The position numbers and the translations under genes are program-made. DNA of 64,000 bases from JAFKKS01 sp050187875 (GTDB taxonomy: Bacteria > Pseudomonadota > Alphaproteobacteria > Rhizobiales > Xanthobacteraceae), in contig JBFWXB010000014.1 of the NCBI GenBank assembly GCA_050187875.1, forward strand, positions 32,148-96,147, in the 5' to 3' direction. Below are positions 58,356 through 64,000 of this stretch, piece after piece (positions within the stretch are counted from its first letter, which is position 1; each line of letters begins with the position of its first letter). Below the pieces are notes generated by a model. It was not told where the DNA came from. It was given only the letters and a program-made list of their open reading frames with translations, and made no database searches.

Positions 58356-58865
58356 ATGCTGCATGTGCGGCGGCGGGCGGGAACGCACACCCGCGGCTGG
58401 CTGATCGCCGACGGGCGGGCGCTGCCGGTGGCGCTGGGCCGCGGCGGCATTCTCGCCAACAAGCGGGAAGGGGACGGGGCGACCCCGCGCGGCACCTTCC
58501 GGCTGGTGCGCCTCTGGTGGCGGCCCAGCCGCGGACCGCGCCCGCGCACCGCGCTCCCGATCAGGGTTTCGGGACCCGCCGACGGCTGGTGCGAGGACCC
58601 CGCCGACCGGCGCTATAACCGCCCGGTTAAGCTCGACAAGGCCTCCGGCGCCGACCGGCTGTGGCGGGACGATCATCTCTACGACCTCATTATCGAGATC
58701 GACCACAATACGAAGCCGCGTATCGCCGGCCGGGGCAGCGCCGTCTTCATCCACCTCGCCCGGCCCGGCTTCGCTCCGACCGCGGGCTGCGTCGCCCTTC
58801 GCGGTGGCGACCTGCGGCGTCTGCTGGCGCGCCTCGGCCCAAGGACAAGAATCGATATTCAGTGA
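58356..58865 (+). CDS. L,D-transpeptidase (YkuD) family protein
   Basis: 169 aa. YkuD/ErfK-type catalytic motif near the C-terminus: SAVFIHLARPGFAPTAGCVALRGGDL, with His and the nucleophile Cys in AGCVAL. No signal peptide is visible from the ATG at 58356 (MLHVRRRAG...). Alphaproteobacterial family members with this short form are often annotated the same way. It may form 3-3 crosslinks or attach lipoproteins to peptidoglycan if exported. Divergent from the response regulator. Confidence 0.88.
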   Translation: MLHVRRRAGTHTRGWLIADGRALPVALGRGGILANKREGDGATPRGTFRLVRLWWRPSRGPRPRTALPIRVSGPADGWCEDPADRRYNRPVKLDKASGADRLWRDDHLYDLIIEIDHNTKPRIAGRGSAVFIHLARPGFAPTAGCVALRGGDLRRLLARLGPRTRIDIQ

Positions 58866-58941
58866 ATGGCGCGCCTTTCACACAGCCTGCTTGCGCGGCG
58901 CGCTTTTCCTGGACATGCGCCCCAGCCACGCGTGTCGGTTT

Positions 58942-58994
58942 CCGGCAATTCCGAATGGAAAAATCGGTTTCCCCTTTTCCTGGAATGGCCCTAG
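58942..58994. repeat. Palindromic repeat, AGAGCAATTCC family (reverse orientation)
   Basis: CCGGCAATTCCGAATGGAAA and GGTTTCCCCTTTTCCTGGAA followed by CCCTAG; compare 1429 and 62678. Its last bases touch the radical SAM start codon. Confidence 0.65.
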
Positions 58995-60083
58995 ATGACC
59001 CCGGTCAGGACAACGCGCATGGATTTCCGCGTCCTCTCAGATTCGCTGCGCAACACGGCCGCGGTCGTCGAGACCAACCTCAATCGCCTCGTCGGCCGCA
59101 CCTTCGTGCCGACGCGTCCGGGCATGCTGCATATCGAGACCTGCAGCACCTGCAATCTCGATTGCTGCTTCTGCGCTTACGGCAAGAAGGAGAGCCCGAA
59201 GCTCGCGATGAGCGACGCGCTGTTCGCGAAATGCATCGCGGAAGCGACCACGATGGGCTTCCGGCGCTTTGAGATGACGCCTTGCACCGGCGACGTGTTC
59301 ATGGACCGGCGGCTGCTCGACCGGCTGGAGGCGCTCGATGCCAACCCCGGCGTCGAGACTTACGAATTCTTCACCAACTTCACCATCCCGCGCGAGCGCG
59401 ACATCGAGCGGCTCCTACAGCTCAAGAAGCTGCGGCGGCTCACCATTAGCATCTATGGCCACGACGCCGCGAGTTTCTGCGCCATCACCAACGGCACGGA
59501 AAAGCTTTACCGCCGGCTCTTGCACAATCTGGACTTGCTGCATCGGCGGCTCGCCGACAAGACGTTCGAGCTCGAATTCGGCTGGCGCTCGACGCGGGAC
59601 GCGCCCTCGGCGCCGCCGAGCGATGTATCGGAGCGCCTCGCGCGCTTCGAGCGCGACGGCATCGACGTGCGCCGCTCGCATGGCCTCTACAACAATTGGG
59701 GCGGCCTGATCACGAAGGCGGACACGCGCGGCCTGCCGCTCGACGTGCGCGGGAGCGATGCGATCTACAAGAACGGTGCCTGCGCCCTTCTCTTTACCAC
59801 GGTGCAGGTAATGGCGACGGGCATCGTCAACGGCTGCGCCTGCCGCGACGTCAATGCGACGCTGCGCATCGGCGACCTCAATAAGCAGCCGCTCGCCGAG
59901 ATCGTCACGCCGCGCAACCCCGCCTATATGGCGCTGATCGAGGAGCAGGAGCGCGGCGCGTTTCGCCCTATCTGCAAGAGCTGCGATTTCTACAAGAGCA
60001 TCTACCGCATGCGCCGCAAATATGGCGACGCCGACTATGTGCTCCAGACCCTCGACGATTTTCGTGGGCGCGGCGCGGCGTAA
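58995..60083 (+). CDS. Radical SAM protein with SPASM-type C-terminal region
   Basis: 362 aa. The radical SAM cluster motif is CNLDCCFC (Cys53, Cys57, Cys60) within LHIETCSTCNLDCCFCAYG. The C-terminal part has a Cys-rich auxiliary-cluster-type region (NGACALLFTT...VNGCACRDVNA, CKSCDFY), typical of SPASM/twitch domains. Such enzymes modify peptides, sugars or lipids by 5'-deoxyadenosyl radical chemistry. No precursor peptide gene was found. It is followed after 155 bp by a class I methyltransferase on the same strand, possibly one pathway. The start could also be the ATG at 59019. Confidence 0.9.
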   Translation: MTPVRTTRMDFRVLSDSLRNTAAVVETNLNRLVGRTFVPTRPGMLHIETCSTCNLDCCFCAYGKKESPKLAMSDALFAKCIAEATTMGFRRFEMTPCTGDVFMDRRLLDRLEALDANPGVETYEFFTNFTIPRERDIERLLQLKKLRRLTISIYGHDAASFCAITNGTEKLYRRLLHNLDLLHRRLADKTFELEFGWRSTRDAPSAPPSDVSERLARFERDGIDVRRSHGLYNNWGGLITKADTRGLPLDVRGSDAIYKNGACALLFTTVQVMATGIVNGCACRDVNATLRIGDLNKQPLAEIVTPRNPAYMALIEEQERGAFRPICKSCDFYKSIYRMRRKYGDADYVLQTLDDFRGRGAA

Positions 60084-60238
60084 AGCGCGCACAATCCGCA
60101 TCTCCGTCGAAAGATCGCCACGGTCTGGCCGCAGGCTTCATCCGCAGATAGGCACTTTGATCGGGGCGAACCCAGGCGCGAACGAGTGCCTTGCGCGTAT
60201 AAAAAAGAATCAGGGAGGGCAGATCGATTCCTGCGCTC

Positions 60239-61018
60239 TTGCCGCCCGTCCATGCCGCGGTTGCGGCGCTGGCGCGATGGAGAAAGCGATCGCTGCTCGA
60301 TCTCCATCCGAACAGCGCCGAGAACCGCTATCGCGCCGAACGGTTTCGTCTGTTCCGAAAACTCGTGCTCGACGAGGTGTTGGCGACGAAGGGCTCCTGC
60401 GCGATCCTCGATGTCGGCGGCACCGCCGCGTATTGGCGGGCGTTCGGCGCCGGCCTCGACTGGAATCGCATTTCCGTGGTGCTGCTCAACCTCTCGAGCG
60501 AAAGGCCGGAGCGACCGCAAATGCGCTCCCTTATTGCCGACGCGCGCGCTACGCCTTTTCCCGACATGAGCTTCGATGTGGTGCACTCGAATTCCATGAT
60601 CGAGCATGTCGGCTTGTGGCCGGATATGCGCAGCGTCGCGCAGGAAATCCGCCGGTTGGCGCCGCGCTATTTCGTGCAGACGCCCTACTATTGGTTCCCG
60701 ATCGAGCCGCATGCGCAGACGCCGTTCCTGCACTGGCTGCCGGAGCCGCTGCAGGCGCGCATCCTTATGGCGCGCCGATCCGGCTACTACGGAAAGGCTG
60801 ACAATATCGCCACGGCGACCGAGCGCATCCAGAGTGCGTTCCTGCTCGACCGGACACAGCTTCGCTGGCTGTTTCCCGACGCAAAGATCCTGACGGAGCG
60901 CGCCTTCGGTTTGCCGAAGTCGATCGTCGCATTGAAGTGCCGCAGCCTCAGCGGGAAGAAGCCGGCGGCGTCTCGCCGCCATCAGGCCGCGGTGGAAATG
61001 CCGAACGCGGGCGGATAG
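60239..61018 (+). CDS. Class I SAM-dependent methyltransferase
   Basis: 259 aa with a Rossmann-like fold. SAM motif I is CAILDVGGTAAYW (about residues 55-67), then RPQMRSLIADARATPFPDMSFDVVHSNSMIEHV, a typical 'IEHV' post-II motif of small-molecule and sugar methyltransferases. It then has QEIRRLAPRYFVQTPYYWFPIEPHAQTPFLHWLPEPLQARIL, resembling hypothetical sugar-biosynthesis methyltransferases. A TTG at 60239 opens the frame; no ATG is better placed. The 3' end overlaps the oppositely directed GNAT gene by 37 bp. Likely functional partner of the radical SAM gene upstream. Confidence 0.86.
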   Translation: MPPVHAAVAALARWRKRSLLDLHPNSAENRYRAERFRLFRKLVLDEVLATKGSCAILDVGGTAAYWRAFGAGLDWNRISVVLLNLSSERPERPQMRSLIADARATPFPDMSFDVVHSNSMIEHVGLWPDMRSVAQEIRRLAPRYFVQTPYYWFPIEPHAQTPFLHWLPEPLQARILMARRSGYYGKADNIATATERIQSAFLLDRTQLRWLFPDAKILTERAFGLPKSIVALKCRSLSGKKPAASRRHQAAVEMPNAGG

Positions 61019-61512
61019 GTCACGGTGCCCGCGCCATCGCCCAGCACGCCGGGCACAAGCTCCAGCACCATGAAGGCGTCACCGGAAAACGGCGCGGCAA
61101 GCTTTACGGCGCGCGCCGCCGAGAAGCCGAAGCGCGGATAAAAGTCGGGATGGCCGAGCACGACGATGACGTCGGCCTTCGCGGTTCGCGCGGCATCGAT
61201 CGAGGCGCGCACAAGCGCCGTACCGACGCCTTGGCGCTGACGCTCCGGCACGACCGCCATCGGCGCGAGCGCAAGCGCGCGCAAATGCCGCTCGCTCGCC
61301 GTCACAGCGAGGCGGCTCAGCAAGATATGCCCGACAATGTCGCTGTCGTCTTCCGCCACCAGCGAAACGGCGACAAGGCCGTCCGCGCGCAGGCGATCGA
61401 TCAGCGCGGATTCGTCAGCGCCGCCGAAGGCTTTGTCATTCGCTCGCGCGATCGCTTGGATGTCCGACGGCGTTTCTCGGCGGATATGCAAGCGCGCCGG
61501 CTTGTTCGTCAC
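60982..61512 (-). CDS. GNAT family N-acetyltransferase
   Basis: 176 aa. GNAT fold with the acetyl-CoA binding motif A (LAPMAVVPERQRQGVGTALVRASIDAART, about residues 84-112), and the following VIVVLGHPDFYPRFGFSAARAVKL, the typical YjbA/YhbS-like family block. The substrate is unknown. The start is GTG at 61512, overlapping the YggS stop codon as GTGA, so the two genes are translationally coupled. Its 3' end overlaps the methyltransferase gene by 37 bases. Confidence 0.92.
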   Translation of the reverse strand: MTNKPARLHIRRETPSDIQAIARANDKAFGGADESALIDRLRADGLVAVSLVAEDDSDIVGHILLSRLAVTASERHLRALALAPMAVVPERQRQGVGTALVRASIDAARTAKADVIVVLGHPDFYPRFGFSAARAVKLAAPFSGDAFMVLELVPGVLGDGAGTVTYPPAFGISTAA

Positions 61513-62186
61513 GCCGGCTTCTCGCGATGACCGAAGATGGCGCTGCCGACGCGCACATAGGTGGCGCCGAAGGCGATCGCGGTCGTGTAGTCGGCGCTCA
61601 TCCCCATGGAGAGCGCGGTCAGGCCGTTGCGCTCGGCAATCTTGGCAAGCAGCGCGAAGTGCGGCGCCGGCGCTTCGTCGAACGGCGGGATGCACATCAG
61701 TCCGGCGACCGCGAGGCCGTAGGCGCCGCGGCATTCCTTGACGAAAGCGTCGGCGTGTTCCGGCAACACGCCCGCCTTCTGCGGCTCGGCGCCGGTGTTG
61801 ATCTCGACAAACAAGGCCGGCGCGCGGTCCTGCCTCTCGATCTCCTTCGCGAGCGCGGCGCAAAGGCTCGGCCGATCGACGGTGTGGATCACATCGAACA
61901 GCGCGACCGCCTCCTTTGTCTTGTTCGATTGCAGCGGCCCGATGAGATGCAGTTTCGTATCGGCGAAGCGCTCGCGCAGTGCGGGCCATTTGCGCATCGC
62001 CTCCTGCACGCGATTCTCGCCGAAGACGCGCTGTCCGGCCTCAAGCACCGGCGTGATGGCGTCGGCGTCAAAGGTCTTCGACACGGCGACGAGCGTGACG
62101 GAGGCCGGGTCGCGTTTCGCTTCGCGTGCGGCGCGGGCGATTTCGGCTTGAACGTCGTGGAGGCGGGAAGCGGCGTCTTGGGTCAT
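61509..62186 (-). CDS. yggS: YggS family pyridoxal phosphate homeostasis protein
   Basis: 225 aa fold-type III PLP protein. The PLP Lys is in VTLVAVSKTFDAD (Lys37). Further family blocks are GENRVQEAMRKWPAL, LHLIGPLQSNKTKEAVALFDVIHTVDRPSL, the NTGAEPQKAGV stretch and the C-terminal LSMGMSADYTTAIAFGATYVRVGSAIFG with SADY phosphate-binding. YggS (PLPBP) has no known catalysis and maintains vitamin B6 balance. The ATG at 62186 (MTQDAAS) is chosen over a further upstream ATG. Coupled to the GNAT gene downstream. Confidence 0.95.
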   Translation of the reverse strand: MTQDAASRLHDVQAEIARAAREAKRDPASVTLVAVSKTFDADAITPVLEAGQRVFGENRVQEAMRKWPALRERFADTKLHLIGPLQSNKTKEAVALFDVIHTVDRPSLCAALAKEIERQDRAPALFVEINTGAEPQKAGVLPEHADAFVKECRGAYGLAVAGLMCIPPFDEAPAPHFALLAKIAERNGLTALSMGMSADYTTAIAFGATYVRVGSAIFGHREKPA

Positions 62187-62240
62187 GCGGAGGTTATAGG
62201 GGCTGCGACGCTGAGCCGAAATGCTTTTGTTGCCGTCATT

Positions 62241-62328
62241 CGTCATTGCCGGGCTTGACCCGGCAATCCATCATCTTCGCAGGATCTCATTGAATGATGG
62301 ATGCGCGGGTCAAGCCCGCGCATGACGA
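62241..62328. repeat. Type B palindromic repeat
   Basis: CGTCATTGCCGGGCTTGACC and GCGCGGGTCAAGCCCGCGCA blocks, centre AATCCATCATC/GATGGATG. It lies between convergent yggS-side and cupredoxin genes. Confidence 0.9.
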
Positions 62329-62380
62329 CGGTGAGGGCTGGTGAAATGCAAAGGCGCGCGCCGGTGTCCGACGCCTCGCC

Positions 62381-62803
62381 TCACTTCTCCTGCACGACGA
62401 TCTTGCCGGTCATGTTGGGATGGAAGCGGCAGTAGTAGTCGATCGTTCCCGCCGCCGTCATCACCGTCCGTGCGCTTTTGCCGCGCGCGATCGTCACGTC
62501 CCAGGCTTTGTTCCGCGCCGTCGCGGTGTGCGCGATGAAATCGGCATTGATCCATTCGATCGTGTCGCCGACATGCGCCGTCACCTGTGCGGGCGAAAAC
62601 GCGAGCTTGTCCATCTTGATCTGGATCGTCTCGGCCGTTGCCGGCGCGGCGTACGCGAGCACAAGCGCCGCGCCGGCGAGAACGGAATGACATTTTTTCG
62701 AACTGTCATTCCGTTCTCGTTTTTTGATTTGTCGCGCGTCCGGACGGAAAACCGGTTTCCACTTTTCCTGGACGCGCTCCAGAATCCTTCTCGTAAGCAT
62801 CAC
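62381..62803 (-). CDS. Cupredoxin (plastocyanin/azurin-like) protein with repeat-derived N-terminus
   Basis: The mature part (about 90 residues) is a blue-copper type domain: MDKLAFSPAQVTAHVGDTIEWINADFIAHTATA, then IDYYCRFHPNMTGKIVV, with the type-1 copper ligands His, Cys, His and Met. A signal-peptide-like stretch (CHSVLAGAALVLAYAAPATAE) precedes it. However, no ATG, GTG or TTG lies just before it; the frame runs back through a palindromic repeat to GTG/ATG at 62803/62800. Either translation starts there, seven bases after the DUF4142 stop, or the original start was lost. The coordinates given use the earliest coupled start. Electron transfer or copper binding in the periplasm is likely. 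Confidence 0.75.
   Translation of the reverse strand: MMLTRRILERVQEKWKPVFRPDARQIKKRERNDSSKKCHSVLAGAALVLAYAAPATAETIQIKMDKLAFSPAQVTAHVGDTIEWINADFIAHTATARNKAWDVTIARGKSARTVMTAAGTIDYYCRFHPNMTGKIVVQEK
62678..62782. repeat. Palindromic repeat, AGAGCAATTCC family, overlapping the cupredoxin start
   Basis: A 15-bp perfect inverted pair (GAGAACGGAATGACA at 62678-62692 and complement at 62704-62718, loop 11 nt) precedes GTCCGGACGGAAAACCGG and the CCACTTTTCCTGGACGCGCTCC arm. It overlaps the 5' end of the cupredoxin reading frame. Confidence 0.85.
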
Positions 62804-62809
62804 ACCGGC

Positions 62810-63340
62810 TCACTTCAGCGAGGCAGCGAGATGTTCAGCGTGCTGTTGATGGCCCTCGAAGATTTTCAGACCCGTGGAAAGAAGGTCCTTCAATTCCGCA
62901 TTGCTTGCCGATGGAATCAGGGTGTCCTTGAGCGCGGCGTTGACCGCCTTATGGAAGGCAACCTCGTTGTCGACATAGGCCCTGTCGAACGCCTTGCCTT
63001 TCAGCTTCGACAGTTCGGCCGTCTTTTCCTTCGCGTTCTTGACGAGCGATTTCGAGATGTCGTTGTCCTGCGGCGTGACATTGAGCTTCTTCACCAGCGC
63101 GAGCGCCTTCTCGTTCACCGCCTTGTGGTCGCGCACCATATCCTTCGCGAAGGCGCGCACGCTCTTCGTCTTCGATTTCTTCAGCGCCTGTTGCGCGGCT
63201 TTGATGTCGATAACGCCGGCCGTATAGGCGATATGCGCGATCTGCGGATCGCTCGGCTTCGCGCTCTGCGCGCTCGCGCTCATCGGCGCAAACATCAGCG
63301 CCAGCACCGCCAGGGCGCTGCTCAATTTCATCATCATCAT
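62810..63340 (-). CDS. DUF4142 domain-containing secreted protein
   Basis: 176 aa. The frame begins with four ATG codons in a row (63340-63331), followed by a signal peptide (KLSSALAVLALMFAPMSASAQ). The DUF4142 helical bundle follows (about 35-165; DPQIAHIAYTAGVIDIKAAQQALKKSKTKSVRAFAKDMVRDHKAVNEKALALVKKLNV...EVAFHKAVNAALKDTLIPSASNAELKDLLSTGLKIFEGHQQHAEHL). It has a ferritin-like helical look but the role is unknown. It is followed by the cupredoxin gene; this pairing recurs in related genomes and suggests a shared periplasmic metal or stress function. Confidence 0.9.
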   Translation of the reverse strand: MMMMKLSSALAVLALMFAPMSASAQSAKPSDPQIAHIAYTAGVIDIKAAQQALKKSKTKSVRAFAKDMVRDHKAVNEKALALVKKLNVTPQDNDISKSLVKNAKEKTAELSKLKGKAFDRAYVDNEVAFHKAVNAALKDTLIPSASNAELKDLLSTGLKIFEGHQQHAEHLAASLK

Positions 63341-63466
63341 CCAAACTCCAATTGCCCGGGCGCTGCCCGGTGCGTGCAAACTCACGTCATATTGGATGTC
63401 ATCGCGCACGAAAGGTTCCCGCATGTTTTGAGAGCAGCGGCGGTGTGCGTGAGGATCGACAAGCTT

Positions 63467-63558
63467 CGTCATGCGCGTCCCCGGACTTGATCCGGGGATT
63501 GACCCGCGCATCCATCAATTCAAAGAACTTTGCGAAGACGATGGATTGCCGGGTCAAG
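63467..63558. repeat. Type B repeat truncated by an insertion sequence
   Basis: CGTCATGCGCGTCCCCGGAC... with a GACCCGCGCATCCATC block and the right-arm start GATGGATTGCCGGGTCAAG. The arm breaks after CAAG at 63558, where the IS sequence begins; normally CCCGGCAATGACG would follow. Confidence 0.85.
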
Positions 63559-64000
63559 TGTACGGCCCGGAGAGATACCTGACAGCGTTCGGAGAGATGC
63601 CTGACACTTTTGGCCGTAAGGCGGAGGGTGTTGGGCATGGGCTGGCGGGAGGTTTCGGTGGCGGATCAGCGGCGGGAGTTTGTGCTGCTGGCGTCGCTTG
63701 CGGGAGCGAACATATCGGCGCTGTGTGAGCGCTTTGGCATCAGCCGGCAGACGGGTCATTTATGGCTGCGGCGGTATGCGGCCGGTGCGCCTATGGCGCC
63801 TTCGAGCGCGAGGCGCCGAACGCGCTCTGGCAGATGGACTTCAAGGGACGCCTGCGGCTGCGGTGTGGCGCCTGGCTGCATCCGTTGACCGTGATCGACG
63901 ATCATTCGCGCTTCGCGCTCTGCCTCGCCGCCTGCGCCGACCAGCAGACGCAGACCGTGCAAACGCAGTTGGAGAGGGCGTTGCGCCATCATGGCCTGCC
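63559..64000 (+). mobile_element. IS481-family insertion sequence, 5' part, degenerate, cut by window edge
   Basis: It begins with TGTACGG at 63559, directly at the break in the type B repeat. Two 16-bp direct copies (GGAGAGATACCTGACA 63569-63584 and GGAGAGATGCCTGACA 63591-63606, 22-bp spacing) form the terminal region, and a transposase pseudogene follows. The right end lies outside the window. Confidence 0.85.
63637..64000 (+). pseudogene. IS481-family transposase, internally deleted and frameshifted
   Basis: The first part reads MGWREVSVADQRREFVLLASLAGANISALCERFGISRQTGHLWLRRYAAG, a typical IS481 N-terminal helix-turn-helix. Near 63787 the frame switches, and in another frame the DDE core begins at YGAFEREAPNALWQMDFKGRL with the first catalytic Asp in WQMDFKG and the second region in VIDDHSRFALCLAACADQQT. 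About 90-100 residues that normally separate HTH and core are missing. The protein cannot be made intact, so this copy is not autonomous. The third acidic residue is beyond the window end. Confidence 0.88.

Noticed and set aside
58866..58994. 42-codon frame upstream of the radical SAM gene, considered as a precursor peptide
   Set aside because: Its second half is a palindromic repeat, it has no leader/core pattern or recurrent Cys, and no SD was seen.

Overview
The window is high-GC chromosomal DNA with alphaproteobacterial housekeeping genes. The gene set points to Hyphomicrobiales, most likely near Bradyrhizobium/Xanthobacteraceae. Supporting evidence is the ~1,615-residue NAD-dependent glutamate dehydrogenase, the hopanoid genes, the sigma-54-type glnK-amtB unit, the ftsK-lolA-xthA run, and many short palindromic repeats of kinds common in that group. 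A run of 31 C followed by ten N (57303-57360) marks a scaffold gap, so this is a draft assembly or MAG.

Layout. 1-11.2 kb: the 3' end of purH, an arginase/agmatinase-family hydrolase, pirin, an MFS permease, a GIY-YIG protein, giant NAD-GDH and an AhpD-like protein. 11.3-17.9 kb: an MFS permease divergent from an Lrp/AsnC regulator, then a catabolic-looking set on the minus strand (alpha/beta hydrolase, HpaB-family flavoprotein, acyl-CoA synthetase). 18.1-25.5 kb: a LemA/TPM-domain set, gamma-glutamyltransferase, the hopanoid RND transporter HpnN and a small secreted protein. 25.6-31.1 kb: an unpaired Tat-exported molybdopterin dehydrogenase subunit, a B12-radical SAM protein resembling the hopanoid C-2 methylase HpnP, a DUF2147 protein and a methyltransferase. 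31.4-35.7 kb: Kup, LtrA, a VapBC-type module and tRNA-Gly(GCC). 35.8-45.3 kb: a YbaK/ProX editing protein, a PNPOx-like protein divergent from a frameshifted LysR gene, a thioredoxin-TPR protein, a LON-domain protein, a guanidinium exporter under a guanidine-II riboswitch, Trm112, GST, a UbiH-family hydroxylase, a Bug-type binding protein and TesB. 45.5-56.5 kb: glnK-amtB, an epimerase, a MazE-PIN module, an aminotransferase, ftsK, lolA, a GST and xthA. 56.7-64 kb: a cNMP-binding protein, an OmpR-type regulator, an L,D-transpeptidase, a radical SAM/SPASM-methyltransferase pair, GNAT and YggS, a DUF4142-cupredoxin pair, and a degraded IS481-family element cut by the window edge.

The dominant non-coding feature is repeats. 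At least eight families of imperfect palindromes fill almost every intergenic space. They are sometimes nested in each other, and they contribute stop codons, C-terminal residues or upstream reading frame to neighbouring genes. The most informative non-coding signals are four. (1) Two ACGR-loop hairpins upstream of sugE/gdx are a textbook guanidine-II riboswitch. (2) Two copies of a repeat carry an inserted three-way-junction fold with a compensatory base-pair change. (3) Two tandem paralogous long hairpins lie at 13439-13606. (4) A 34-bp perfect palindrome covers the ribosome-binding site of the MazE-like antitoxin. No clearly new multi-gene system is evident. The best candidates for undescribed biology are the structured repeat and the radical SAM-methyltransferase pair at 59-61 kb.
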